From: Arcticibacter tournemirensis
Lineage (GTDB): Bacteria; Bacteroidota; Bacteroidia; Sphingobacteriales; Sphingobacteriaceae
DNA length: 64,000 nucleotides
Reading direction: 5' to 3'
Assembly: GCF_006716645.1 (NCBI RefSeq)
Contig: NZ_VFPL01000001.1
Span: 4,154,001-4,218,000 of the forward strand
Made by a program: the position numbers and the translations under genes. The stretch's first letter is position 1. Each line of letters begins with the position of its first letter. A model generated the notes under the pieces. That model was not told the origin of the DNA. It did not search any database and worked only from the letters and a program-made list of their open reading frames with translations. Shown one piece after another: positions 1 through 8,177 of this stretch.

Positions 1-275
1 TCCCAGTCCTGCCAAGGACTAGCCAGACGAAGCAACTATACCGTCGCTGTCTTATTACATTAAATTATTAAAGCTTGATTTTTAATTTATTACCCTTCAG
101 GCAATAGCGGAGAACTATGCGCAACACATTCGGCAACAACACGATACTATTTCACTGGTAGATGAATAGACGTTAAAAATTGAAGTAGATTGCCCTGCGA
201 CATCAAAAAGAAGTGGTGAATTTTTCATTTTATATATTGAAGTATAGAAAGATTATTATTATCGAAGATTTTGCC
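1..275. other. Intergenic start of window, possible gene remnant
   Basis: No complete gene is visible. A short open stretch on the plus strand (about 86-169) reads as a plausible protein tail ending in ISLVDE and a TAG stop, but an in-frame stop lies just before it at 83-85, so at most it is a remnant. The rest is AT-rich and lies downstream of the minus-strand cysteine desulfurase gene. I see no tRNA, terminator or repeat here. Confidence 0.25.
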
Positions 276-1439
276 TCAACCGGCAACCTTCAATCGTTCT
301 GGCCCTGATTTATGATACAGTCCCACCAATTTTTCAACTGTGTAATCGATATCCTGTTCAGTATTGTACTTACCGAAGGAAAACCGGATCACTGTTCGTT
401 CAAAATTATAATTCAGTGCATGTAACACGTGAGAACCACCTGTTGAATGACTCGTACAGGCACTGCCTCCCGAAGCAAATATATTTTGACTATCCAGGAA
501 TGCAAGAGCCGTTGAAAACTCTGGTGACGATGGAAGAGACAAACTCAAAACAGTGTACAAGCTTTTCTGCGGGTCGGCCGAATTTCCATTAAATGAGATT
601 TCAGGAATCTCACTTTTCAATCTGCCAATCATACGTGCTTTAAGCGACAGAATACGATTTTTGTCGGCGTCGAGGTCGCGGTATGCTATCTCAAGGGCTT
701 TAGCCATGCCTACAATTCCCGCAACATTCTCGGTGCCGGCCCTCCATCCATTTTCCTGCCCGCCACCTTTGATGATTGAAGCAAGATTTGTACGGTTGCC
801 ATGATACAAAAAACCAACGCCTTTCGGCCCGTTGAACTTATGAGCCGAGCCTACGATAAAATCAGCATTTATCCCGCTGAGGTCGTAGACATAATGCCCC
901 ATCGTCTGAACGGTATCCGAATGAAACAACGCATTATATTTCCTGCATATTTGTGCGATTGTATCTATATCATTCAAATTGCCGATTTCATTATTTCCAT
1001 GCATTACGGAAACAAAAGCACGTTCCTGAAAGGCAAGGATACTCTCCAGATGCTTCAGAGAAATATTGCCTTTTGCGTCGTGCATAAGGTATAAGAGTTT
1101 TATCACTCCATCCCTTTCGAGAGACTTCAGAGTGTTCAAAACTGCATGATGCTCAAATTGAGTGGTTATTGCAAGTTTAATACCAGACGATTCTATAGCT
1201 GAGCAGATCGCTGTATTGTCGGCCTCAGTCCCCCCAGCTGTAAACAAAATCTGGCTGGGTTGTGCATTTAGAAGTCCGGCGATGGTCCCCCTTGCTTTTT
1301 CAACAGCTTTCCTTGCTTCTCTCCCCACACCATGAGCGGAAGATGGATTGCCAAATCCTTCAAAAAAGAAGGGCTCCATTTCACTAAAAGCTTCCCTGTC
1401 TAAAGGGGTCGTTGCTGCATTGTCTAAATAAATCTTCAT
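276..1439 (-). CDS. Cysteine desulfurase (NifS/IscS family)
   Basis: A PLP-dependent class V aminotransferase-fold enzyme that takes sulfur from L-cysteine, forming alanine and an enzyme persulfide for Fe-S cluster, tRNA thiolation or cofactor synthesis. The PLP lysine is K201 in SAHKFNGPKG, and the catalytic cysteine is C328 in SGGSACTS, which matches the group I (IscS/NifS) loop. The glycine-rich GGGQENGWRAGTEN segment is also present. Its 387 residues are normal for the family. It stands alone, with no IscU or SufBCD neighbour, and its leader carries a SAM-I riboswitch. That suggests control by methionine/SAM status rather than by iron. The exact sulfur acceptor cannot be told from the sequence. 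Confidence 0.93.
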   Translation of the reverse strand: MKIYLDNAATTPLDREAFSEMEPFFFEGFGNPSSAHGVGREARKAVEKARGTIAGLLNAQPSQILFTAGGTEADNTAICSAIESSGIKLAITTQFEHHAVLNTLKSLERDGVIKLLYLMHDAKGNISLKHLESILAFQERAFVSVMHGNNEIGNLNDIDTIAQICRKYNALFHSDTVQTMGHYVYDLSGINADFIVGSAHKFNGPKGVGFLYHGNRTNLASIIKGGGQENGWRAGTENVAGIVGMAKALEIAYRDLDADKNRILSLKARMIGRLKSEIPEISFNGNSADPQKSLYTVLSLSLPSSPEFSTALAFLDSQNIFASGGSACTSHSTGGSHVLHALNYNFERTVIRFSFGKYNTEQDIDYTVEKLVGLYHKSGPERLKVAG

Positions 1440-1537
1440 AATAAGTTTACTTTTAATAAGCTTATTCAGATTGAAAGAAAGGAAGATTTCCGTTTGATAG
1501 TATAGCAGACGTATGCGCAGTAGTCTGGTTTTATATC

Positions 1538-1641
1538 AACTTATCTTTTCTGCACTCCGTGCAGACAGGAATTAGCACCTTGTATTACAACAGGTTGCTA
1601 AGACTTCACAGGGCCTATCCCTCCGTCTTTCTGGATAAGTG
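1538..1641 (-). promoter_or_regulatory. SAM-I (S-box) riboswitch
   Basis: Read on the minus strand, this stretch carries the conserved S-box landmarks in order: P1 5' strand ACTTATC, kink-turn GGAGGGA, the GGCCC...GAAG segment, AGCAACC, GGTGCTAATTCC, a P4 hairpin, and the P1 3' strand GATAAGT. The only downstream gene on this strand is the cysteine desulfurase starting at 1439. The roughly 100-nt expression platform contains an extended stem (TTGATA/TATCAA enclosing CAGAC/GTCTG). It also has AACTTAT immediately before the ATG, which is complementary to the P1 3' strand ATAAGTT. Control at translation is therefore plausible. No U-run terminator is obvious. Confidence 0.94.
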
Positions 1642-1776
1642 TTAAATAACACAGGGGCAAATATAGACAATACTCTACTAATTCTATAGGATTTTATAAA
1701 TTATTTCTGAAAGGTATAAAAAGGAAGGACATTGGGGAAGGCGATACTAACTCCTGGTAAGTTTTGAAACGCAGGA

Positions 1777-2367
1777 TTAATTGAATTTTGAGAATCTATT
1801 TTCGAGACTGATCAACCATTTTTCTCTTTTTTCGCGGCTTACAGATTTCACCGAAGAAAAGTTTATCCAATTTAGATTTTTGTAACCCATCGTTTTAAAA
1901 ACACTTCGCAACATTGCTCTTCTAATCAAATTTCCGACGAGCAGGGAATACATTATGCGGGGCTTATTCATCGTGGTGATTATTGTGACACTTTTTAAAC
2001 TTTTTAAAAGTGGTACTAATCCAAAACCTCTTGGGTGGTGGTCATACACCACGCCAGGGCATAGAACCCTGTCAATAAAACCTTTAGTTCTTGCAGGCAT
2101 TAAATCCCACCAAATCGGAAAAACAAATATCAGATGGTCAGCTTCCTCCAAACGTTTATTATAGTCGATTACCTGAGGATCAATGGGTTTATGTTCCACG
2201 AAGGCTTTCAAGTCAGCCGCCGACATTGCAGGGTTAAATCCATCATTATCAAGGTGTATAAGGTCAACTTCGTGGCTTGCTTTTCGGAGTCCCTTAGTTA
2301 CTGAACTTAATATTGCATTATTATAGCTTCCCTCGTAGGGATGGTTAAATACTATTACTACTCTCAT
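1777..2367 (-). CDS. NAD(P)H dehydrogenase (quinone), flavodoxin fold
   Basis: A flavodoxin-2 family protein (MdaB/KefF/NQO1 type) expected to bind FMN or FAD and pass two electrons from NAD(P)H to quinones or electrophiles in the cytosol. The N-terminal strand MRVVIVFNHPYEGSYN and the FVFPIWWDLMPARTKGFIDRV signature around residues 79-99 are typical of the family. The length of 196 residues fits. It lies 71 bp downstream of a Crp-type regulator on the same strand and may be co-transcribed with it, as is common for quinone or thiol stress modules. The natural substrate is unknown. Confidence 0.85.
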   Translation of the reverse strand: MRVVIVFNHPYEGSYNNAILSSVTKGLRKASHEVDLIHLDNDGFNPAMSAADLKAFVEHKPIDPQVIDYNKRLEEADHLIFVFPIWWDLMPARTKGFIDRVLCPGVVYDHHPRGFGLVPLLKSLKSVTIITTMNKPRIMYSLLVGNLIRRAMLRSVFKTMGYKNLNWINFSSVKSVSREKREKWLISLENRFSKFN

Positions 2368-2438
2368 CTTGTCTGAATTATTTTACAAAACTGAGAAGCA
2401 GCGAACGCCCGGACGATAACAATTGTAAAGAAATGAAT

Positions 2439-2960
2439 TTATCGCCTGTTTCGTATCCGGCTTAATGAAACAGAAGTAATACCTAAATAAGAGGCAATAT
2501 AATGCTGCGGAATACGCTGAATAATATGCGGATAGTCGTCAACAAGCTCCTCGTAGCGTTTTTGAGGATTATTTTTAAGATAGGAATATAAAAGTTTTTG
2601 GCTGTGTAAAAGTCGCCTGAACAGATGTTCTTCCATTTCTTTTTTCATTTCAGATGAATTCTCCAGAGCATTTTGGAAGTCTTGTTGCGAAATAGTCTGT
2701 AAAACACAGGGCTCTAAACTTTCAATGTTATATAAACTTGGTTGATTTGCCCTAAAACTCTCAATGGAAGCAACTCTGTCGCCCTCGAAGAAAAATTGGG
2801 TTGTTATGTCTTTACCATCATTATTAATCCAGGTTCGCAAGCACCCTTTTTCAATAAAGAACATTGTTCTTGAAATCTGTCCTTCCTGTAAAAGAATTAC
2901 TTTAGCTGGAACTTCCTGTCGCTTAAAACAGTGACTGAATTGACCCCATCTGTTTGTCAT
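2439..2960 (-). CDS. Crp/Fnr family transcriptional regulator (short form)
   Basis: An N-terminal cyclic-nucleotide-binding-like beta-roll (about residues 10-110, including ILLQEGQISRTMFFIEKGCLRTW) is followed by a helical connector and a short C-terminal winged-helix segment ending in YIASYLGITSVSLSRIRNRR. This compact 170-190 residue form is common in Bacteroidota. The residues that bind cAMP in Crp are not conserved, so the ligand is unknown. The neighbouring quinone reductase is the likely target. The start is taken as given; a longer N-terminus cannot be excluded, since some relatives begin about 15-20 residues earlier. Confidence 0.85.
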   Translation of the reverse strand: MTNRWGQFSHCFKRQEVPAKVILLQEGQISRTMFFIEKGCLRTWINNDGKDITTQFFFEGDRVASIESFRANQPSLYNIESLEPCVLQTISQQDFQNALENSSEMKKEMEEHLFRRLLHSQKLLYSYLKNNPQKRYEELVDDYPHIIQRIPQHYIASYLGITSVSLSRIRNRR

Positions 2961-3058
2961 TGAAGTTTTTTTGATATCGCCTTTGTTCTCGTTTCAAAAT
3001 TACATAAATAATTCTCTGCCGAAGCTAACGTCCTTCGATGACACGGAACAGTGCAGTC

Positions 3059-3289
3059 CTATAGCTCGTAAGTTAAATTCTCGCAGTAAATGCCTTCCGC
3101 TTTCAGCAAGTTTTCTATTACCTGGGGCCGCAAACCAGAGGACACAACCCGCAGAATTTTGTCGCAGTCGCATAAGTCGAAATTCCATCGCGTAATCTGG
3201 TTAGTTGACTTAAGCAGAGCAGATGCCCGTTTCACATCGCTCTCGCATTCTACATTGGTTTTGAAAATCAGTACATCTTCCATACTCAT
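3059..3289 (-). CDS. Small HMA-like protein, paralogue of 42052-42291
   Basis: A 76-residue protein with predicted beta-alpha-beta-beta-alpha-beta order, as in heavy-metal-associated (HMA) domains, but without the CXXC metal site. It shares LIFKTNV, WNFDL, ILR and a C-terminal YC motif with a second small protein at 42052-42291, so both are very probably real genes. Start choice: ATG at 3289 (MSMEDVLIF); M3 is an alternative. Such small ferredoxin-like proteins are common in Bacteroidota and have no assigned role. It is transcribed on the same strand as the Crp regulator, about 100 bp upstream of it. Confidence 0.75.
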   Translation of the reverse strand: MSMEDVLIFKTNVECESDVKRASALLKSTNQITRWNFDLCDCDKILRVVSSGLRPQVIENLLKAEGIYCENLTYEL

Positions 3290-3523
3290 TTGATTTATTT
3301 CAGGACCTCAGTCATGCGATAATTGACCGTAATAGATTTCCGATTACTTCCTGATGTTATTCACAACTGCGGCCCCGGCAAGAACAAATCTAACTTAGTT
3401 CAACACATCTGTCACGTATTTTATACAAACCGGGGATTCCATTATACGAAACGGGCATTCGCTATCTTCTGTAAGTTGCAATTGAAGGAGTTAACTTTCT
3501 CATTTTTTACCTCTGCGCAGGAT

Positions 3524-3556
3524 TTGGTATAAAAAAATACCCCTCTTGTATAAAAA
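3524..3556 (+). promoter_or_regulatory. Candidate LytTR operator upstream of RND operon
   Basis: Two copies of GTATAAA (3527 and 3548) stand exactly 21 bp apart in direct orientation, the first extended to TTTGGTATAAAAAAA. The same arrangement and spacing occurs at 9258/9279 upstream of the kinase gene. Two direct half-sites about two helical turns apart are the known target geometry of LytTR response regulators, and a LytTR regulator is encoded at 10378-11094. A possible -7 element, TACTTTCG, follows at about 3582. Confidence 0.6.
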
Positions 3557-3663
3557 CAGAATCGTCGCTCAATCAAACCTCTACTTTCGCCGCATTCGTC
3601 ATCTGACAGACAACGTCACTTACAAATAGTTAAAACACCAACACATAGGAGAATTTCAATGCA

Positions 3664-4992
3664 ATGAGAAAAACACTATTAATGATATTGGCAATATCAA
3701 CGCTTAGTCTTCAGGCTCAGGAAAGGTTCACGCTTAAGAAATGCGTAGAATATGGCCTCAAAAACCATCGCAACAACGCGATTTACGCCAATAGAAAAAT
3801 AGCAGCCGACGCGCAGATCAGGGAGGCGCTTGCCGCTTATCTACCACAGATTAGTGTTAGCAGCACGCTGGACGACAACCTTAACCTTCAGGAAACGACA
3901 ATACCAGCCGGCATTCTGGGCCCTGAGGAAACCCGGGTAGCCTTTTCTCAAAAATACAGTGCTGACGCAAATGCCAGGTTGGACCAGATGATCTTCGATA
4001 AATCGCTGCTTACCTCACTTAAAGCCAATAAATATCACAGAAAGTCGGCAGAACTCAGCAGTGTGCAGAGTCAGGAAGGCATAATTTACAATGTAAGCAA
4101 TGCTTACTTTCAAATACTGATTTACAGGCAGCAGCTTAATCTGCTCAGGGCAAACAAAGAAAGCTATGAGAAGCAAATAGAGATATTCGGATTGCAGGTA
4201 GAAAAGGGCGTAGCAATTGAGAGCGACCTGAATAAAGTAAGGGTCGACTATAATAATACCCTCTCGCAGATCCGCCTGGCAGAAAGCAATGTGCAGCTGA
4301 CTGAAAATGAATTGAAGTATGAGATGGGTTATCCGATAGATAACAGCCTGCTTATTGACACAGCGCTTATCTCTTCTATGCCGACCCTGCTTAGCCCAGC
4401 AGGCAATCCCGGCTTTATCCCTTCTTCGAAAACCGATTATCAGATTACTGCCACTAATGTGCAGCTCCTTAAAATTGAGGAAGACCGGATTCGCGCGCAG
4501 GGTCTGCCTGTTCTTAGCGGTTATGCCCTTTATGGCCAAATTGGTTATGGCGACAACATAAGGCAGTCGTATAAAGATCTGGATCCTTATTCGGCCATCG
4601 GGCTTAAACTAAGTATTCCATTGTTCAACTTCTATAAGCGGAATGCGCAACATGCACAGGCACGCGTGGAACGATTAAATGCGGAGGAAAATTTGAAACT
4701 CGACGAAGAAAAATACAAGCTTGAATATCAGAATGCGCGAACGAAGTTATCGCAGACGCAGATAAATATGGAAAGCGACCGCCGTAATATAACACTTGCA
4801 GAATCAACCTTCAGGCTTACCGATCTACAGTTTCAAAAAGGTGTTACGAGCTTAGTCGACTGGCTCAACACTCAGAATTCGCTAAAAGAAGCGCAGAACA
4901 GCTATCTCGAATCATTATACAACTATTTCCTGGCACGTCTCGATCTGGAGAAAGCGGCGGGCTCTTTACACTCATTTTATAATTCACTTTAA
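3664..4992 (+). CDS. TolC-family outer-membrane efflux protein
   Basis: Forms the outer-membrane channel of the tripartite efflux system encoded by this operon. The N-terminal signal peptide ends near LSLQAQ (about residue 20). Two long coiled-coil repeats follow, each with the OEP-family pattern of paired helices (for example around residues 150-230 and 360-430). The length of 442 residues is normal. The start at 3664 is preferred because the ATG at 3660 runs into an immediate stop. The adaptor gene follows after 4 bp, so the genes are co-transcribed, probably from the promoter carrying the paired repeats at 3524-3556. Confidence 0.92.
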   Translation: MRKTLLMILAISTLSLQAQERFTLKKCVEYGLKNHRNNAIYANRKIAADAQIREALAAYLPQISVSSTLDDNLNLQETTIPAGILGPEETRVAFSQKYSADANARLDQMIFDKSLLTSLKANKYHRKSAELSSVQSQEGIIYNVSNAYFQILIYRQQLNLLRANKESYEKQIEIFGLQVEKGVAIESDLNKVRVDYNNTLSQIRLAESNVQLTENELKYEMGYPIDNSLLIDTALISSMPTLLSPAGNPGFIPSSKTDYQITATNVQLLKIEEDRIRAQGLPVLSGYALYGQIGYGDNIRQSYKDLDPYSAIGLKLSIPLFNFYKRNAQHAQARVERLNAEENLKLDEEKYKLEYQNARTKLSQTQINMESDRRNITLAESTFRLTDLQFQKGVTSLVDWLNTQNSLKEAQNSYLESLYNYFLARLDLEKAAGSLHSFYNSL

Positions 4993-4996
4993 CAGA

Positions 4997-6055
4997 ATGA
5001 AAAAGAAACTTTTACTCGCTGCGATACTGATTGGAACAGTCCTGCTCATTGTATGGAAACTGGCCTCCAATAAGAGTAAGATAAATGACAATAATAAACC
5101 GGGCCGGGCCGGTTCAATACGAATTCCGGTGACTGTTGCGACAGTAAAAGAAGAGTTAATGGAGATCAATATCGTGAAGACCGGGTCTGTTGCTCCGTTT
5201 AAAGAAGCCAAAGTCATCTCTGTTGCAAACGGGAATCTGCAAAAGCTCTTGTTTGCTGCAGGCGACAAAGTCCGCCAGGGGCAAATACTTGCAATGGTCG
5301 ACACCCGCCTCTTGCAGCTGGACCTGCAGAAGTCGGAGTCGAACGTAGCTCGTCTGGCCCGTGATCTTAAAACATACACGGAGCTCATGGAAGCTAATGC
5401 AGGCACCCGGGAAAAGGTGAGCCAGGTTCGCCAGGACTATCAGGACGCCCTTAACCAATCGGAGCAGTTGAGGAAACAGATAGCAGACGCAGCCATTAAA
5501 GCCCCAACCAATGGAGTTGTAAGCCTGAAACTGGTTGAAGAAGGAGTTTTTGTTACTGCAGGGACCGAGATTACCAGTATAGTAAACCTTTCGCAAGTGA
5601 AGGTGCAGGTTAATCTTACTGAAACAGAAGTATATCAGGTATCAGAAGGCCAGAAAGTAACGTTATCTGCAGACGTGTACCCCGGAAAGACCTTCGATGG
5701 TACCATCACCTATATTAGTCCGCAAGCCAGCGAAACTCACAATTACCTTGTGGAGATCACAGCGAACAACCCTCCGGAGTCGCCTTTACTTTCCGGGACT
5801 TTTATATATGCCGACTTTTCCAAAAAAACTGAGCAAGGGATCCTTTTGATTCCGGCGGAAACATTAGTAGAAAACACCAGAGAGCCTTCTGTATATGTAG
5901 TCAAAAATGGAATAGCACGACTATCGCAGATAAAAGTTGGAGGCAGGTACGGAGAACATATCAGGGTATTGGAGGGAATAGGCCACGGCGATATAGTAGT
6001 GACTTCCGGACAGATCAATCTCAGCGACGGTACATCAGTAAACATCTCTAAATAA
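4997..6055 (+). CDS. RND efflux periplasmic adaptor (HlyD/AcrA family)
   Basis: The membrane-fusion subunit that links the inner-membrane pump to the TolC channel. An N-terminal membrane anchor (LLLAAILIGTVLLIVWKLA) is followed by a biotinyl-lipoyl half domain (VISVANGNLQKLLFAAGDKV), a short alpha-helical hairpin, the second lipoyl half (IKAPTNGVVSLKLVEEG), a beta-barrel domain and a membrane-proximal domain. The length of 352 residues is typical. The gene lies 4 bp after tolC and 8 bp before the pump gene. No lipobox is visible, so the protein is anchored by the N-terminal helix or cleaved. Confidence 0.92.
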   Translation: MKKKLLLAAILIGTVLLIVWKLASNKSKINDNNKPGRAGSIRIPVTVATVKEELMEINIVKTGSVAPFKEAKVISVANGNLQKLLFAAGDKVRQGQILAMVDTRLLQLDLQKSESNVARLARDLKTYTELMEANAGTREKVSQVRQDYQDALNQSEQLRKQIADAAIKAPTNGVVSLKLVEEGVFVTAGTEITSIVNLSQVKVQVNLTETEVYQVSEGQKVTLSADVYPGKTFDGTITYISPQASETHNYLVEITANNPPESPLLSGTFIYADFSKKTEQGILLIPAETLVENTREPSVYVVKNGIARLSQIKVGGRYGEHIRVLEGIGHGDIVVTSGQINLSDGTSVNISK

Positions 6056-6063
6056 ACAGGATT

Positions 6064-8121
6064 ATGTCAATAACAGAAATTGCGATAAAACGCCCTCTCC
6101 TGCTGATAGTTATATTTACTGTCCTGATCCTTTTCGGACTGCAGTCCTACTTTAATTTAAACTATAATCTGCTGCCCAGGATCGATATACCCGTTGTATC
6201 AGTCAGCACCATATATCCCGGTGCATCGGCGGCAGAGGTACAGTCGTCGGTGACCAGGAAGCTGGAGGATGCATTTGCGTCTGCTGAAGGCCTTCAGCAG
6301 ATCAGTTCCACATCACTTCAGGGCGTTTCACAAATAACTATAGAGTTCAGAAGCGGTGTAGATGTTAACAATGCAGAACGTGAAATACAGCGTATGGCTG
6401 ATCAGGCACTCAACGATCTGCCCGACATTGCAAAAAGGCCGCAGGTACACAAACTGGATCTTGGGGAAGCTCCTGTAATTAAAGCGGGCATATCAGCAAA
6501 CCTTCCTCCGAAGCAATTGTATGACATGGTAGATAATCAGATCAGGCCCATCCTTCAGAATGTTGCCGGTGTTGGACAGGTAGATATCATCGGCGGAGAT
6601 AAACGCGAAATACAGGTTAGCATCGACCGCGAGAAGTTGCTGCTGTACGGGCTATCCACCCGTCAGGTAACCGATGCTGTTCACAATGCCAATCAGTCGT
6701 TCCCTGCAGGCAGCATAGAAACAAAGAATCAGCAGCTCTCCATCCGTTACGATGCCAATTTAAGCTCGCTTGATCAACTGCGCAACCTGATCATTGTGCA
6801 GAATCCTGCAGGAGGGAGCATTTATCTGAGAGACATTGCTGAAGTAGCAGACGCAACGGCGAGAACCACAGCTATCAGTCATATTAACGGAATACCCGCT
6901 ATCGGCATCCAGATCATTAAGCAAGCTGATGCCAATGCTGTCGATGTAAGTAACCTGATAAAAGAGGCTTTTAAAAGAATAGAGGAGCAGTATCAGCAAA
7001 AAGCCATGGCCATCAGGGTGTCGTCAGACCAGAGCGTTTACACCCTCGAATCGGCCGATGCTGTAATAACAGATTTGATGCTTGCTATGTTCATTGTAGG
7101 CCTTGTGATGCTTGCGTTTCTGCATAGCGTAAGGAGTTCGCTGTTTGTGCTTGTTGCACTTCCTTCGTCTATTATACCAACGTTTATTGCGATGTACCTG
7201 CTCGGATTTTCATTAAACCTGATGACGCTGATGGCTATGTCGCTGGTTGTGGGCATTCTGGTAGACGACTCCATTGTTGTTCTGGAAAATATTTACCGGC
7301 ATCTTGAAGCGGGGTCAGATAAGAGAAAGGCCGCACTTGAGGGACGTAATGAGATCGGGTTTACCGCTCTCGCAATCACCCTGGTTGACGTGGTGGTATT
7401 CCTTCCCCTGGCTCTGGCCGGAGGAACCATCGGCGCTGTGCTCCGGGAGTTCTCGCTCGTGGTAGTTTTTTCGACGTTGATGAGCTTGTTTGTGTCTTTT
7501 ACTATCACGCCGATGCTTGCAAGCAGGTTCGGAAAAATCGAAGATCTGAAAAAGCGGACCTTATGGGGACGGATAAACCGGGGCTTCGAGCATTTTATTG
7601 ATATGCTCAAAGACGAATACGGGAAGTTACTTGCAAGAGTGCTAAACAGGAAGAGATGGCTTTTCGCAGGTACGCTATTTCTTTTGTTTGGAGCGATAAG
7701 CCTTCTGCCTATGGGTTTTATTGGCAGCGCTTTTATTCCGACTGCCGACCAGGGCGAACTGCTGATCAATCTGGAGTTGGAACCAACGGCGTCTATATAC
7801 AAAACAAACAAGGCCACACAGGAGGCGGAAAGAATCATCATGAAAGAACCAATAGTGAAAAACGTATTTTCGAGTATTGGATTCGTGGCGGGCAGTGTAG
7901 CCGGTACAACTAATAATGCGAACCGGGCAGAAATTACAATTAAACTTACCGGCAAAAACGAGCGGCAAATGTCGTCGGAGGAATTTGGTATTATAATGCA
8001 ACGCAAGCTGACAAGTATGATACCCGGAGTAAAATTCACAACCTCGGTAAGTTCCATAGAGGGGGGGCTGAGGACGCGCCGATCCAGATCGGAGTTAAAG
8101 GGCTCGACATTGAAAAAGTAA
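6064..8121 (+). CDS. RND efflux pump, N-terminal two-thirds (frameshifted gene)
   Basis: Inner-membrane resistance-nodulation-division proton antiporter of the AcrB/HAE1 type. This part holds TM1, the first periplasmic porter loop, TM2-TM6 and most of the second loop. TM4 carries the proton-relay aspartates in GILVDDSIVVLENIYRH. The frame is lost at a run of seven G (8061-8067): after residues IEGG the original frame reads into unrelated sequence and stops at 8121. A shift of -1 at the G run continues directly as AEDAPIQIGVKGLD into the C-terminal part ending at 9188. Together the pieces give about 1040 residues, a normal RND length. The cause may be a sequencing error, a true mutation or slippage. 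Confidence 0.9.
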   Translation: MSITEIAIKRPLLLIVIFTVLILFGLQSYFNLNYNLLPRIDIPVVSVSTIYPGASAAEVQSSVTRKLEDAFASAEGLQQISSTSLQGVSQITIEFRSGVDVNNAEREIQRMADQALNDLPDIAKRPQVHKLDLGEAPVIKAGISANLPPKQLYDMVDNQIRPILQNVAGVGQVDIIGGDKREIQVSIDREKLLLYGLSTRQVTDAVHNANQSFPAGSIETKNQQLSIRYDANLSSLDQLRNLIIVQNPAGGSIYLRDIAEVADATARTTAISHINGIPAIGIQIIKQADANAVDVSNLIKEAFKRIEEQYQQKAMAIRVSSDQSVYTLESADAVITDLMLAMFIVGLVMLAFLHSVRSSLFVLVALPSSIIPTFIAMYLLGFSLNLMTLMAMSLVVGILVDDSIVVLENIYRHLEAGSDKRKAALEGRNEIGFTALAITLVDVVVFLPLALAGGTIGAVLREFSLVVVFSTLMSLFVSFTITPMLASRFGKIEDLKKRTLWGRINRGFEHFIDMLKDEYGKLLARVLNRKRWLFAGTLFLLFGAISLLPMGFIGSAFIPTADQGELLINLELEPTASIYKTNKATQEAERIIMKEPIVKNVFSSIGFVAGSVAGTTNNANRAEITIKLTGKNERQMSSEEFGIIMQRKLTSMIPGVKFTTSVSSIEGGLRTRRSRSELKGSTLKK
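8061..8067 (+). other. G7 run causing -1 frame break in RND pump
   Basis: Seven consecutive G bases form the heptamer G GGG GGG in the zero frame of the pump gene. Re-reading one base (-1) here, or adding one G, joins the two halves of the RND protein without loss of any residue. Homopolymer G runs are prone to miscounting by sequencers, to replication slippage and, in principle, to ribosomal slippage. Confidence 0.85.
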
Positions 8122-8177
8122 GGCAGGTTGCCGAGGCATATCAAAAGCTGATAGCTACTATTCCTGGCACCCAGTTC

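Noticed and set aside
3323-3532. Plus-strand open frame before the RND operon
   Set aside because: No family character, and it ends inside the candidate LytTR operator; judged non-coding promoter DNA.
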